Below are positions 1 to 11,300 of a stretch of DNA of 64,000 nt, piece by piece (the stretch's first letter is position 1; each line of letters opens with the position of its first letter). The notes beneath the pieces were generated by a model. That model searched no databases, had not been told where the DNA came from, and saw only the letters and a program-made list of their open reading frames with translations. Made by a program: the position numbers and the translations under genes. Origin of the DNA: Arcuatula senhousia (taxonomy: Eukaryota > Mollusca > Bivalvia > Mytilida > Mytilidae); the NCBI GenBank assembly GCA_963971305.1, contig OZ020303.1, forward strand, positions 62,806,867 to 62,870,866, given 5' to 3'.

Positions 1-3000
1 TGATTTTTTTCGTTTAGAAATAAGGGACCAAAAAGGGGTAAAAATGCTGCTTTTTTGTTTGTTCCCACAATAACTCTTTGAAAATCTTCTCCTCCAAAAC
101 GACTCAAGGGATTGCTTTGAAACACTTCATCTATCTGATGTCCTCTACCATTAAGATTGCACAAATGGTGACAGCTGTTCAAACAACATGACAGCAGTTA
201 CTAAGAAAAGACCAGGGGGGGTCAGACCTCTGTTTTTGGCTTGTAAATCAAAAAGTATAAGAGATAGATGAAATCTCATGCCTTACTACTGCTTCAGCAT
301 CAAAAGCTCTACTAAAGTCTTCATTGAGTTGAAGTTGTCAGATGACACCTTATAGGAGTTATGGCCCCTTTTTTGCTCACCTTGCCGAAGGTGAGCTTTT
401 GCCATCACTTGGCGTCCGTCGTCCGTCGTCTGTCGTCTGTCGTCCGTCGTTCAACTTTTCAAAAATCTTCTTCTCTGAAACCGCTTGGCCAAATGTAATG
501 AAACTTAGTAGGGTTGTTCTGAAGTATGTCCTCTACAAAATTATCGTTCGAAATTTTGATTCGACAAAAAACATGGCCGCCATGGCTAAAAATAGAACAT
601 AGGGGTAAATTGCAGTTTTTTGCTAATTACTCAAAAACCGTAACAGATATCAAAATTCTGGCTGAGGGTAAAAGTGATCAGCACCTCAAGATCTACCTGC
701 CCAGAAATTTTCAAGAAGATCCAACAACCGATGTAGGAGTTATTGCCCTTTTTCTGTTTTTTTTTCAAAAAATTTTCTTATTTAGCCCTATATCTTGAAA
801 ACTATCCAAGATATTTCAAAAATTTAAATTGCATATGACTAAGCACATCAAGATCTACAAAAGTCGTAACAGAATCAAAGTTGTAGGATCGTTCTTTTAG
901 GAATTATACCCCTTGGATTGTAAAAATTGACCAGTTTCACAGTTTTTTGTTTAACTTTTCAAAAATCTTCTTCGCTAAAACTTCTTAGTCAAATGAAATG
1001 AAACTTGGTATGGTTGTTCAGTAGTATGTGGTCTACAGAAATATCGTTCGAAATTTCGATTCGACAAAAAACATGGCCGCCATGGCTAAAAATAGAACAT
1101 AAGGGCAAATTGCAGTTTTTTGCAAATTACTTAAAAATGGTAACAGATATTAAAATTCTATTTGAGTAATAATGATCAGCACATAAAGATCTACCTGCCC
1201 TGAAGTTTTGAAGAAGATCTGACAATGGTTGTAGGAGTTATTGCCCTTTTTCTTTTTTTTTCAAATTTTGCTCTTTTAAGACTTATATCTTGAAAACAAT
1301 ACAAGATATTTGAAAAATTTAAATTGCATATGGTTAAGCACATAAAGATCTAAAAATTACGTAAGGGGTCAAAGATGTAAGACCTTTTTTGATATGAGTT
1401 ATTTCCCTTAGGACATTAAAATTGATAATTCCACAGAGTAGCAGCCCTTTGTTAAAATATCCAGCATATAAGTATCATCGAATACAAGGTGAGCGATTCA
1501 GGCTCCTGGGAGCCTCTAGTTCATGTTTTTGGCCTATGAAATATCCAGCATATAAGTATCATCGAATACAAGGTGGGCGATTCTATGGAATATCCAGCAT
1601 ATAAGTATCATCGAATACAAGGTGAGCGATTCAGGCTCCTGGGAGCCTCTAGTTCATGTTTTTGGCCTATGGAATGAGTACTATAGCAGATAGAGAGAAG
1701 CTGTTGCTTGCTTAAATGTTCAGCTTATAAAGCTTTACAAAAGTCTTAGTAGGATCAAAGTTGTCAGGTGATCTCTTATAGGGGTAACGGCCCTTAAAAT
1801 GACGCTTTTTTCATGTTGTCTGTTAACTTTTTAGTGTTGGTGCAATAACTTAAGTTCCAGTTATCCAATTGTTATGAAATTTGACAATGATGTTCCTTAC
1901 CATAAAAGGATGAATGGGATTGATTTTGAGGATTCCCCCCATTTTTCGTTTCAAAATTAGGGGCCAAAAATGCTATTTTTATGTTTGTTGGCACATAGCT
2001 TTAGTTCTAGTTATTGCATTGCTTTGTAGTTTGGCAATAATGTTCCTTACCATAAAAGGATGAATTGGATTGATTTTGGGGGCCCCCCTTTTTAGCTCAC
2101 CTGGACCGATGGTCCATATGAGCTATTGCCATCACTTGGCGTCCGTCGTCGTCTGTCGTCCGTTAACATTTTTTCAAAAATCATCTCCTCTGAAACTGAA
2201 CAGAATTTAATGAAACTTGGTATGAATAATCCTTAGGGTGTCCTGCTCCAAACTTGTGTTTGGATTTTTGACTCGTCAAAAAACATGGCCACCGTTACTA
2301 AAATAGACCAGGTGGGGCAGACTACTGTTTCTGGCTTATAAATCAAAAAGTATTAGAGATAGATATAATCTGATACCACCCTACTGCTTCAGCATCAAAA
2401 GTTCTACAAAAGTCTCCATTTTGTCGAAGTTGTCAGATGATCCCTTATAGGGGTTACAGCCCCTTAATTGTGAAAAATAGCGTTTTTTCATGTTTTTGGC
2501 TTATATAATGAAAACTATTGCAGATAGAGAAAAGCTGTTGCTTGTTTTAGTGTGAGTGTTCAGCTCATTTAGCTCTGCAAATGTCTCCATAGAGTTGACC
2601 CCTTATAGGGGTTACAGCCCCTTTAAGGCAAAAAATAGTGTTTTTGGCCCATAGAATGAAAATTATTGCAGATAGAGAAAAGCTGTTGCTTGCTTAAATG
2701 TTCATATCATTTAGCTTTACAAAAGTCTTCATAGGTTCAAAGTTGTCAGATGACCCCTTATAGGGTTTCCAGCCCCTTAATTAACATGTTTTAATGTTTT
2801 TGGCCTACAGAATGAAAACTTTTGCTGAAAGAAAAGCTGTTGCTTGCTTAAATGTTCAGCTTATTTAGCTCTACAAAATTTCCATAGGGTTAAAGTTGTC
2901 AGATGACCCCTTTTAGGGGTTATGACCCCTTAAAGCTTAAAAAATATGTTGTTTACCTTTAGAATGAAAACTTTTGCAGATAGAGAAAAGCTGTTTCTTG

Positions 3001-3249
3001 CTTAAACATTTAGTTCATTAAGCTCTACAAAAGTCTTCGTAGGGTCGAATTTGGCAGATGATCCCTTAAAGGAGTTATTGCCCTTTAAAGGTGAAAAATT
3101 GTGTTTTTGCTTAAAGAATGAAAACTATTGCAGATAGAGAAAAGCTTTGTCTTGCTTAAACATTCAGCTCATTTAGCTATGCAAAAGTCTTCATAGAGTT
3201 GACATCAAGACCAGGTGAACGATTCAGGCACCTGTGAGCCTCTTGTTTT
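1..3249 (+). repeat. Nested bivalve-type interspersed repeats
   Basis: This stretch is built from degenerate units of roughly 150-170 bp. Each unit carries 'GCAGATAGAGAAAAGCTGTT', 'TTAGCTCTACAAAAGTCT', 'GTTGTCAGATGACCCCTTA' and 'GGGGTTACGGCCCCTTAA' type blocks. Within it are two elements that start at GCTCACC (375 and 2095) followed by a 'CACTTGGCGTCCGTCGTC' tract. They end in a GTGAGCGATTCAGGCTCCTG / GAGCCTCTTG type terminus (about 1521 and 3249). The 375-1521 copy interrupts an older unit, because the host text resumes with 'CATGTTTTTGGCCTAT'. No coding capacity was seen; the short ORFs here are repeat-derived. Confidence 0.8.
1458..1664 (+). repeat. Local partial triplication at repeat end
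   Basis: The block 'ATATCCAGCATATAAGTATC' followed by 'ATCGAATACAAGGTG' occurs three times, starting near 1459, 1540 and 1588. The first and third copies continue into the GAGCGATTCAGGCTCC terminus and the 'TAGTTCATGTTTTTGGCC' flank. This is a small duplication of the repeat end together with its flank. Confidence 0.8.
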
Positions 3250-5800
3250 ACGAAAAAAGACATTTTCTAAAGAAAGAAAACATACAAAACTATTTTTTGC
3301 CTGAAATCTCTGGTCAACTTTTTTAAACAACCCAATTTAATCATCATCGAAAAGTTAAAGTTTTATTTCCATGCGATTTTTAAGAGAAATTAGCATTTGG
3401 AAATATTTGGGAAACATCAGACATTTTTCAGCAGGCCCCCCAAAAAACTGCAAAACCCATTAAAAACTCATATTTGTCGTTTGATGTGATTGGCAACGTG
3501 GCCTTTAAAACAATTTTCATGTGTGTAAGATTCTTTGAAAAAAAATGCTTGAATTCTTAGCTTCTTCTTTTGCTCTCCGAAACTTGAATTCAGGATCGGG
3601 TAAAATAAAAAAGTACTATGTATCCATATTTTGAAAATATTTTTTTTATGTTAAAGTTTTGTAGGAATCAAAATTGTTCTAATATTCAAAGGTTCTTGTG
3701 AGCAAAAGACCAGAATATTTCAATAGAATATGAAAAGAGGGTGTCATTTTAAAATGTGATGTTTCTGAACTTTTGGCGGACTGTTTATTTCCATTGAGTG
3801 GAAGTTTCAAAGGTAAAAATATTGGGTTTTTCCATGGTCTTGCCTTATAGAATGAAAACTATTGCAATAAAAAAAACATAGTTCCAGTCAATACATTTTT
3901 GTACACCTGGCGCGCATTACGTCAATACAAGACTCAATCAGAGGTGCTCTACATAAAAGATTGAAAAGCCATACGCTATATGAATAAAAAGAGCATAGAA
4001 AAATAAAACCATGAAAGCAAAAAATTCCAAACAGGGAACAAAATGTGATGAAGATCAACCTATATCTAGGTAGGAAGAACCTTAGGGTATTGACAATTTT
4101 TAGATTTAAAGGATGATTCCATGGCTTTGGTGTGTTCTTCAACAAAAAAAGTGTTAATGCTGGAGTGCAAGTAGAGAAAAGTTGTTGCTTGTTTATATCT
4201 CCAGCTCATTGTGCTCATTAGGTCTTCAATGGATCGATGACCCATGTACGAGTTGTGACCTTTTAAAGATGAAAAATAGTGGGTTTTTTTCACGATCTTG
4301 CACAGTGACTACAGAATAAAAACTATTGCTGAATGAGAAAATCTGTTAGTTTCTTCAACCTTTAGTTAAAAAATGGTCGAACAATGGTATTCTATTTTGC
4401 TAAAACACCTATAAAAGAATAATTTAAAAGCGTTCTTAATTTTCAGCTTGAACTTGATACAATACCATTATTCGGTTAATAATCAAATTATCGCCTGGAA
4501 TTTAAGAAGTAAAAATGTTTTACAGAACCTGTGAAAAATTGCAACAACATTCATGGAAAACGCTAAATTATATGTTATATAGAAAATACGGAAACGGCTT
4601 CACAGTTTAAACTAATTTATCAAAATTATTTTCTGTCTTAATGAAAAATAAAATAAAATTGAAATGTCAAAAGCATATGGAGTAAAAGAATAGAATATGT
4701 TATTTATTGTCAGATTGTATCAAAATTACAAAATTATGCTGTACACTGGTGGTGTTATATCAATAAATAAATCTTTACAGATAATATGTTTCTATTAAAA
4801 TTGAGAAAAAAAAGAATATAAAGGTTGATAAACATATTGATTCTTTCACTGAGCATCGGAAGATCAAAAGGATGTTGGTTAAAAGTTTGGTTTTACATGT
4901 GTTAATTGACACCCATTCTAATAAAATAAAAAAGTTGCCTGTAGGACCTAAGCCTATTTTTGAGCAATTCCGATGGGTCATAACATTGTTCTGAAAACGT
5001 TTCAATATTGTCCCAAAGGTTGTAACTTGAGTTCTCAAACCCTTACGCTTAGCTTTAACAATACATCTTTTACGTTCTTCTTGGAGTTCAGTGTGTACCG
5101 TAGGCTTGAATTTCAACTAACTAGTAGTGCTAGACGTTCATGACTTTGTTTAACAGATTGATTCGATATCACTTCATTTTCTTTTGTTGAAGATAAATAT
5201 CCGACATAATTCTAAATTATAAGTAGTGTTTTTGTGCAATTGAAGGACGTAGGTTTTCTTTGCAATTCGGATTGAAACAAAAACCATCAGGGCATTCCAA
5301 TGTAAGATGTCACACAAGGCAAATCGATAAAAATGAAACAACAAGGAACGGATATCCTTAAAAACATATTAAAACAACCAAACTGCAGTCGGCAACGCAA
5401 ACTTAAGTCGTAACAAGAGTTAGTTCAGGCTATCCAAAGTAAAAAGAGTAAATCAGTATCTAACATGTTTTTTCTTACCTACCACCCCTTCCATGCCTTC
5501 ACCACACCCCTGCATTGGCGATGGATTTTTAGTATTGGTTATTTTCGTTCGCGCTTCCTTTGTCCGCCCCTCATTTTTTTGTGCTCGCTAATTTTCCTCG
5601 ATGCCTTGATGGATTTTTTTTCAAATTTTTAGGGAATCTCTCTTATGTTACCAATTTTTTACCTTTTGATTTTTTGGATGTTTGTGTTTTTTCTTAGCCA
5701 TTCATAGACTGGTCGTTGTGTGTGCTACTCCTTCAAGGCGTTGTCTTGAATTTTCTTTATATTTTCTTTTCTGAAATTAATGTGCGCCTCCTACTTAAAA
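3250..5800. other. Gene-free, AT-rich, decayed repeat units
   Basis: No exon is supported here. Decayed units of the same repeat array can be recognised around 3840-4390, with blocks such as 'GTAGAGAAAAGTTGTTGCTT'. From about 5280 to 5480 there is a piece of a dispersed family that also occurs near 35000, 41290 and 51150, with 'GTCGTAACAAGAGT'-type text. The rest is AT-rich with no visible structure. Confidence 0.6.
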
Positions 5801-7155
5801 ACAAGAGGCTCCCAGGAGCCTGAATCGCTCACCTGTTCTTGATATCAACCCTATAAAGAACTTTGTAGAGCTAAATAAGCTGAACATTTAAGCAAGCAAC
5901 AGCTTTTCTCTTTCAGCGATAGTTTTCATTCTGTAGGCCAAAAATGTGCAAAATGTTATTTATATTAAGGGCCATCTGAACACTTTGACTCTATAGAGAC
6001 TTTTGTTAAGAGCTTAATGAACTGAACATTTAAGCAAGCAACCACTTTTCTTTATCTGCTATAGTTTTCATTATATAAGCCAAAAACATGAAAACACGTA
6101 AATTTAGGGGCAGTAACCCCTATAAGGGGTCATCTGACAATTTCGACCCTGCGAAGACTTTTGTAGAGCTAGATGAGCTGAACATTTAAGCAAGCAACAG
6201 CTTTTCTCTATCTGCAATAGTTTTCATTTTATAGGCCAAAAACACTATTTTTCGCCTTTAAGGGGCTGTAACCCCTATAAGGGGTCATCTGACAACTTCG
6301 ACCCTATGGAGACTTTTGTACAGCTTAATTAGCTGAACATTTAAGCAAGCAACAGCTTCTCTCTATCTGCAATAGTTTTCATTCAATAGGCCAAAAACAT
6401 GAAAAAACATTATTTCAGGGGCCGTAACCCCTATAAGGGGTCATCTGACAACTTCGACCCTATGGAGACTTTTGTAAAGCTAAATGAGCTGAACATTTAA
6501 GCAAGCAACAGCTTTTCTCTATCTGCAATAATTTTCTTTCTATAGGCCAAAAACATGAAAAAAACATCATTTTAGGGGCCGTAACCCCTATAAGGGGTCA
6601 TCTGACAATTTCGACCCTATGGAGACTTTTGTAGAGCTAAATGAGCTGAACATTTAAGCAAGCAACAGCTTTTCTCTATCTGCAATAGTTTTCATACTAT
6701 AGGGCAAAAACATGAAAAAACGCTATTTTTCACCTTTAAGGGGCTGTAACCCCTATAAGGGGTCATCTGACAACTTGGACCAAATGGAGACTTTTGTAGA
6801 GCTTTTAATGCTGAAGCAGTAGGGTGGCATCAGATTTCATCTATCTCTTATACTTTTTGATTTACAAGCCAAAAACATTAGTCTGACCCCCTTGGTCTAT
6901 TTTTAGCAACGGCGGCCATGTTTTTCGACGAATCAAAAATCCCCACATCAGTTCTGTGGGGTATACCCTAAGGTACCATCAGACCAAATTTGGTTTGAAT
7001 CTGTTCAGCCGTTTCAGAGGAGAAGAAGTTTGAAGAAAAGTTAACGACGACGGACGACGACGACGACGACGACGACGGACGACGACGACGACGGACGACG
7101 ACGACGGACGCCAAGTGATGGCAATAGCTCACATGGCCTTTGGCCAGGTGAGCTA
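5801..7155 (-). repeat. Full-length interspersed repeat, reverse copy
   Basis: This is the reverse complement of the element seen at 2095-3249. It opens with 'ACAAGAGGCTCCCAGGAGCC' and 'TGAATCGCTCACCTG', and closes with 'GATGGCAATAGCTCACATGG' then 'GGCCAGGTGAGCT'. It holds about six units of roughly 165 bp, each with 'GCAAGCAACAGCTTTTCTCT' and 'CCCCTATAAGGGGTCATCTG'. An ACG-rich tract (GACGACGAC runs, about 7025-7110) lies just inside the right end. The two ends share an inverted AGCTCACCTGG motif. Confidence 0.85.
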
Positions 7156-7239
7156 AAAATGACATGATTATTATTTTTAACTGGAGCAGAGATAATTATT
7201 TGTTAGCTGCAGATCACAGTTTTTTTCTATCTATCTTTT

Positions 7240-7426
7240 AATAATATTTACTGCTTATGCATCCCTTCCTTAAAAAGTTCTCGAATTTTAAATTCTCTGG
7301 AACCCGTTCACAACCGCAGGTGACATATTCGACTTCGATAGAAGGCATCAAAAAGACTGCTTCCTTGCACAGGGGACAACTAAAATTCTTGTCCCTATGC
7401 TTCACAATAAACATCTCAAGTTTCAA
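7240..7426 (-). CDS. Candidate exon, cysteine-rich, unassigned
   Basis: A minus-strand reading frame encodes KHRDKNFSCPLCKEAVFLMP and, further on, a CGCERVPENLKFENFL segment. The CPLC pair followed by CGC is spaced like a metal-binding pair, but I do not recognise the family. The frame has no obvious repeat similarity and could be the 3' exon of a gene that also uses 7530-7727. I could not find a splice pair that joins the two in frame, so this is weak. It may be a pseudogene fragment. Confidence 0.25.
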
Positions 7427-7505
7427 TTAGAATTGTGGCTCCCTAATTGTAAATAATTTATGAAAGGATATGAGACCACAACACATATGTTAACTCCAAC
7501 TGTAA

Positions 7506-7727
7506 TTAATTTTTATGAGCTGGATTGTTAAAAAATAGGGGTTTTATGCAAGAGATACAGGTACAGCATTCCAAATATATTTCTTCATCGTTGAAATGGC
7601 TACTTGTAACAAACTGGTTTTGAAACACTGCTTCGATAATTGCAACAAGAAGTTTACTTGTATTATCACGACAAAGACGTGACATGATGTCACGCATATC
7701 TTTAATTCTTGTCACAACCATATCTTT
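7506..7727 (-). CDS. Candidate exon upstream of the CPLC exon
   Basis: A minus-strand frame reads KDMVVTRIKDMRDIMSRLCR and continues to an EEIYLECCTCISC segment before a stop. Directly upstream is a good acceptor (TTTTCTTAATTTAG, near 7728-7741). The protein is helical-looking and ends in a cluster of four cysteines. I do not recognise it. With the exon at 7240-7426 it may be the remains of one gene; no start codon exon, donor or partner could be confirmed. Confidence 0.25.
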   Translation of the reverse strand, partial: KDMVVTRIKDMRDIMSRLCRDNTSKLLVAIIEAVFQNQFVTSSHFNDEEIYLECCTCISCIKPLFFNNPAHKN

Positions 7728-8342
7728 CTAAATTAAGAAAAGATCTTTAAACATAATGCATGAATTGATAGCAAAGATTAAAAAAAGATACACAAATAAC
7801 AAACTGTGAAAACCGTAAGTTCTGCAAAGTCATGCTTTAATAAGTGGTACGGAATCATAATCTTAGAAAAGTCACATTCTAATTCCATTTATATCATGTT
7901 CGAGTTCTTTAGTACAAATTTGTCGATTTGGTTGCTTATCAGACATACACAACCTCGGTCCGAGAATGGTAAGCTTAATAAATTTGGTCATTTGTTAATG
8001 ATTGTTTTTTGTAAAGATCATGGACCCATTGACTTTTCTTGCATAAACTATGAACTTAAAAAACATATTGTTCTTAGAATTAACATTAAAGGCATTCCAC
8101 ATTAAAATTAAAAATACAAGAATATCACGATTTTTTTTCTTATAGTTGAAACCAATCAATATTACAGGCTAGATGCCTGGAATAGTACCGATTTAACCAT
8201 TTCCCCCTGACAAATGGGAACGAAACTTAGAGAAAATTGAAAACTGGGTATGAAAAGTCGTAGATTGTCTAGTAAAAAGCCGTAAGCCGTCAGAGCAACT
8301 GTAAACTACGAATAATTCGAATTTTCACCACTAAACTTTCAG

Positions 8343-11300
8343 GCGTTCGCGGCATTACGATGGCTTCTGCTGGTAGGGCTCATAACGATGGTCGTGAAAC
8401 CTGTCGGGAGCAGATACGCAGGCCGCGCGGGGGTGCCAGTATTAGTCTCAGCGTTCAACATCCAAACATTTGGAGTATCAAAGATGAGCGATCCAGAGAT
8501 AGCTAATTACATAAAGGAGGTAATGAAAAAAAATATGCAGATCTTCCGGCTACTGTACAAAGTTAATGTCCCAACACTTTGTTCTATGAAAAAAAACCAA
8601 ACAAAACAAAAAGGAAAACACAAACTGATTTTAATCAGTACTGCGTTTCAAATACTAAACTAGAGTGAGCCTAACTGGGATTGCTTAATTGCTTTAACCA
8701 ACTCGTAAAATTCCAATTAAACTCGTACAAAATAGGAAAAAGCTAAGCATAGAACATGATCTTGGTTAAACTACTGGTACTTGTTGAAGTGTATTTACCT
8801 TTGTAATTCTGAAATCTTTAAGTAATTTATGAAAGCATATGGAGTAGATGAACATGAGACAAAAACACATATGTTAACTCCAACTGCAATTAATTTTTAT
8901 GAGCTGTATGGTCGGAAAATTATTCCTCATCAGCAGCACTAGAACCCAAATAAAGGAAATCCACTATTCAAAAGATATTCAAAATGCATAAAACCAAACG
9001 AAATCAAATTAATATAGCTAAGGGCAAAACTACGATGGAGGGGGAGTTAAACCTTAGGTTTTAGAATTGACATAAATTTAGATAGTGGTTAAATACAAAG
9101 TGTACACATGAGAAGTAATCTCAAGTACAAGTACACCATATCTAAAAAAATGATAGGTTGTCATGGTATTCAAATAACTTTGATGATTTTAGATTGTGCT
9201 GCGTTATGATCTTATTCTCATACAAGAAATTCGAGATATTAGTGGCCAAGCTATACAAGACCTCCTTGCTTTGGTCAACAGGTAAAATTTTATGATTTGA
9301 AATATTTTTTGAAAAGTTCTTTTAAACATATAAATCTCGACGAAGCATCTTCAGAGTTCGAGAAATTAAAAATTTTGTGCAAAACTAGCTAAGAATCTTT
9401 GTCTAGTGTTTGTATCTTTGTTAGTTGAGTGTTTGAATTTTTATGTTATTTGTTTTATGCATGCTTGATGTTTTCCAATGAGGATTTATTTAGCTTAGTT
9501 GTGCACACGTTTTCGTCCTAGAAGATGGTTTAATGACAAAAGTAAAGAAAAAATAGATAAAAGAATTAGTTTTATTTGTTTTAAAGGTTTTATTTCTTTA
9601 TATTTCTTATTTAGTTTTTACCTTTTAAATGTGGCTTCACCATCCATTTATTTATCTATTTTATTTATACACACGCCACAGTGCAACATACTTTATTTTT
9701 TTTAAGAAAAAATAGTTGACCATTACATGTAAATTATTCTGAATTATCGTAAAATAATATTTGGTCTATAGCATTTATCATAACTGTATGTTGATTGACA
9801 TTTTATCATCCTTTTCATCGCCTTAACCTATATAGCGTTGCAAAGACTTTAAACTCCAACTAATTCACTCACTCACTCACCGACAAGTGAAATCTGTCTC
9901 GGAAATGAGCGTGACGAGGATAATTAAATTAACACGAAATGATGATGGGAAATATGGGGGTTGAGTTGGGAACAAAAGAAAAGCAAATAATTCTAAAGAC
10001 TACTGAAAAAGAGAATTGCACAGGGGTGATAAATTTAGCCTATACGATGCAGTGACTACTTGGTGGTCCCAAAAGGGATATTTTAGGTTCATGCTGCATG
10101 ACATTCTCAACGCACGTTTGCTTGCTATGGTCAGCTGTCAAACTTTCCGCATTATAGGAATTATAGCTCTGACAAGCCTCGCAAAAAAGGGCTACCCGAT
10201 TCAGCCGCCTAGAGTACTTCTCTTGGTCGCTCTTTGTACATTGCATGAGCACTAACAGTCAGAATTCCATGACCCTTAGTCGCATAGGCTCTGATTTGGG
10301 TCTTTTCGCCACTCATACTCCGCAAAGAACTTTGGAAAACTGTAAGTAAAGTATACTCTGAACGGTTGTCATCTCTAATAAAAAAAAGACTGACAAATAT
10401 CACTTCGTGTTTATATTTCAGGGTTGACAGTTATCAAATGGTGATCAGTGAACGTCTTGGAAGAACTTCATATAAAGAACAATATGCAATCCTTTACAGG
10501 TAGAAAATTGATAAGCTTTAGGATAAACCTTTGATCTGTGTGTGTGTGTGGGGGGAGATTTATTTCACCCTACCTTTTATCTTATTTTTGTTTTACTTGT
10601 TAGAAAATCGGAACCTGGAAGGTTTTTAATTAGCGGGCTAATATGTGCATTGTTTTTCTTTCTTTTTTTTTTTAGATAACACCACAGCGAACAACACCAT
10701 CAAGTTTTTCTTAAGTATAAGCACTGTCCTGTCTTTATACCGGTATTTCAATTTTACCATGGCCAATTTAAAAATCAAATGGTTGCTACCTTATGACACA
10801 AAAAAGGGGAAAGGGGTTTGCGCTGTTCATTGTTTGTTGCTCATCTGATTCTGTTTTTGTATTTTTAGTTAATCTTTTTAGATTTTCTTTTTATGCTTTT
10901 ATTTATAATTATTTGATTCTTGTCTATGGGAACTACACCTCACAAATGCATAAATGTATACAACTGTTTTAAATGTAGTAGGAAAGTCTACTGTTTACTG
11001 TTCACGTATTCACGTTCACGTCGTCAAGTGCTTTGTTTCAAAAATGAACAAATTGAAACCTAAACGCACAGAAATGTAAATGCTACCATAAAAAGATTTT
11101 AGTTAAGCATTCGTGTACGTTCAATTTTCCCATTTTGAAAGCCGATGCATAGTACAAAAAGGAAGAAAAGTCAAACACCGCGGGTATTATCAAGTCCAGT
11201 GCGATGGATAACGAACACTTTAAGTATTCAGGTTAAGCTTTTTTTTCTGTGTGAATTTCAGATCCCGTGTTTTGAGCGTGGTTGATACTCACCAATATGA

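Noticed and set aside
8360..8386. ATG at 8360 as DNase start
   Set aside because: It is out of frame with the DNase motifs.
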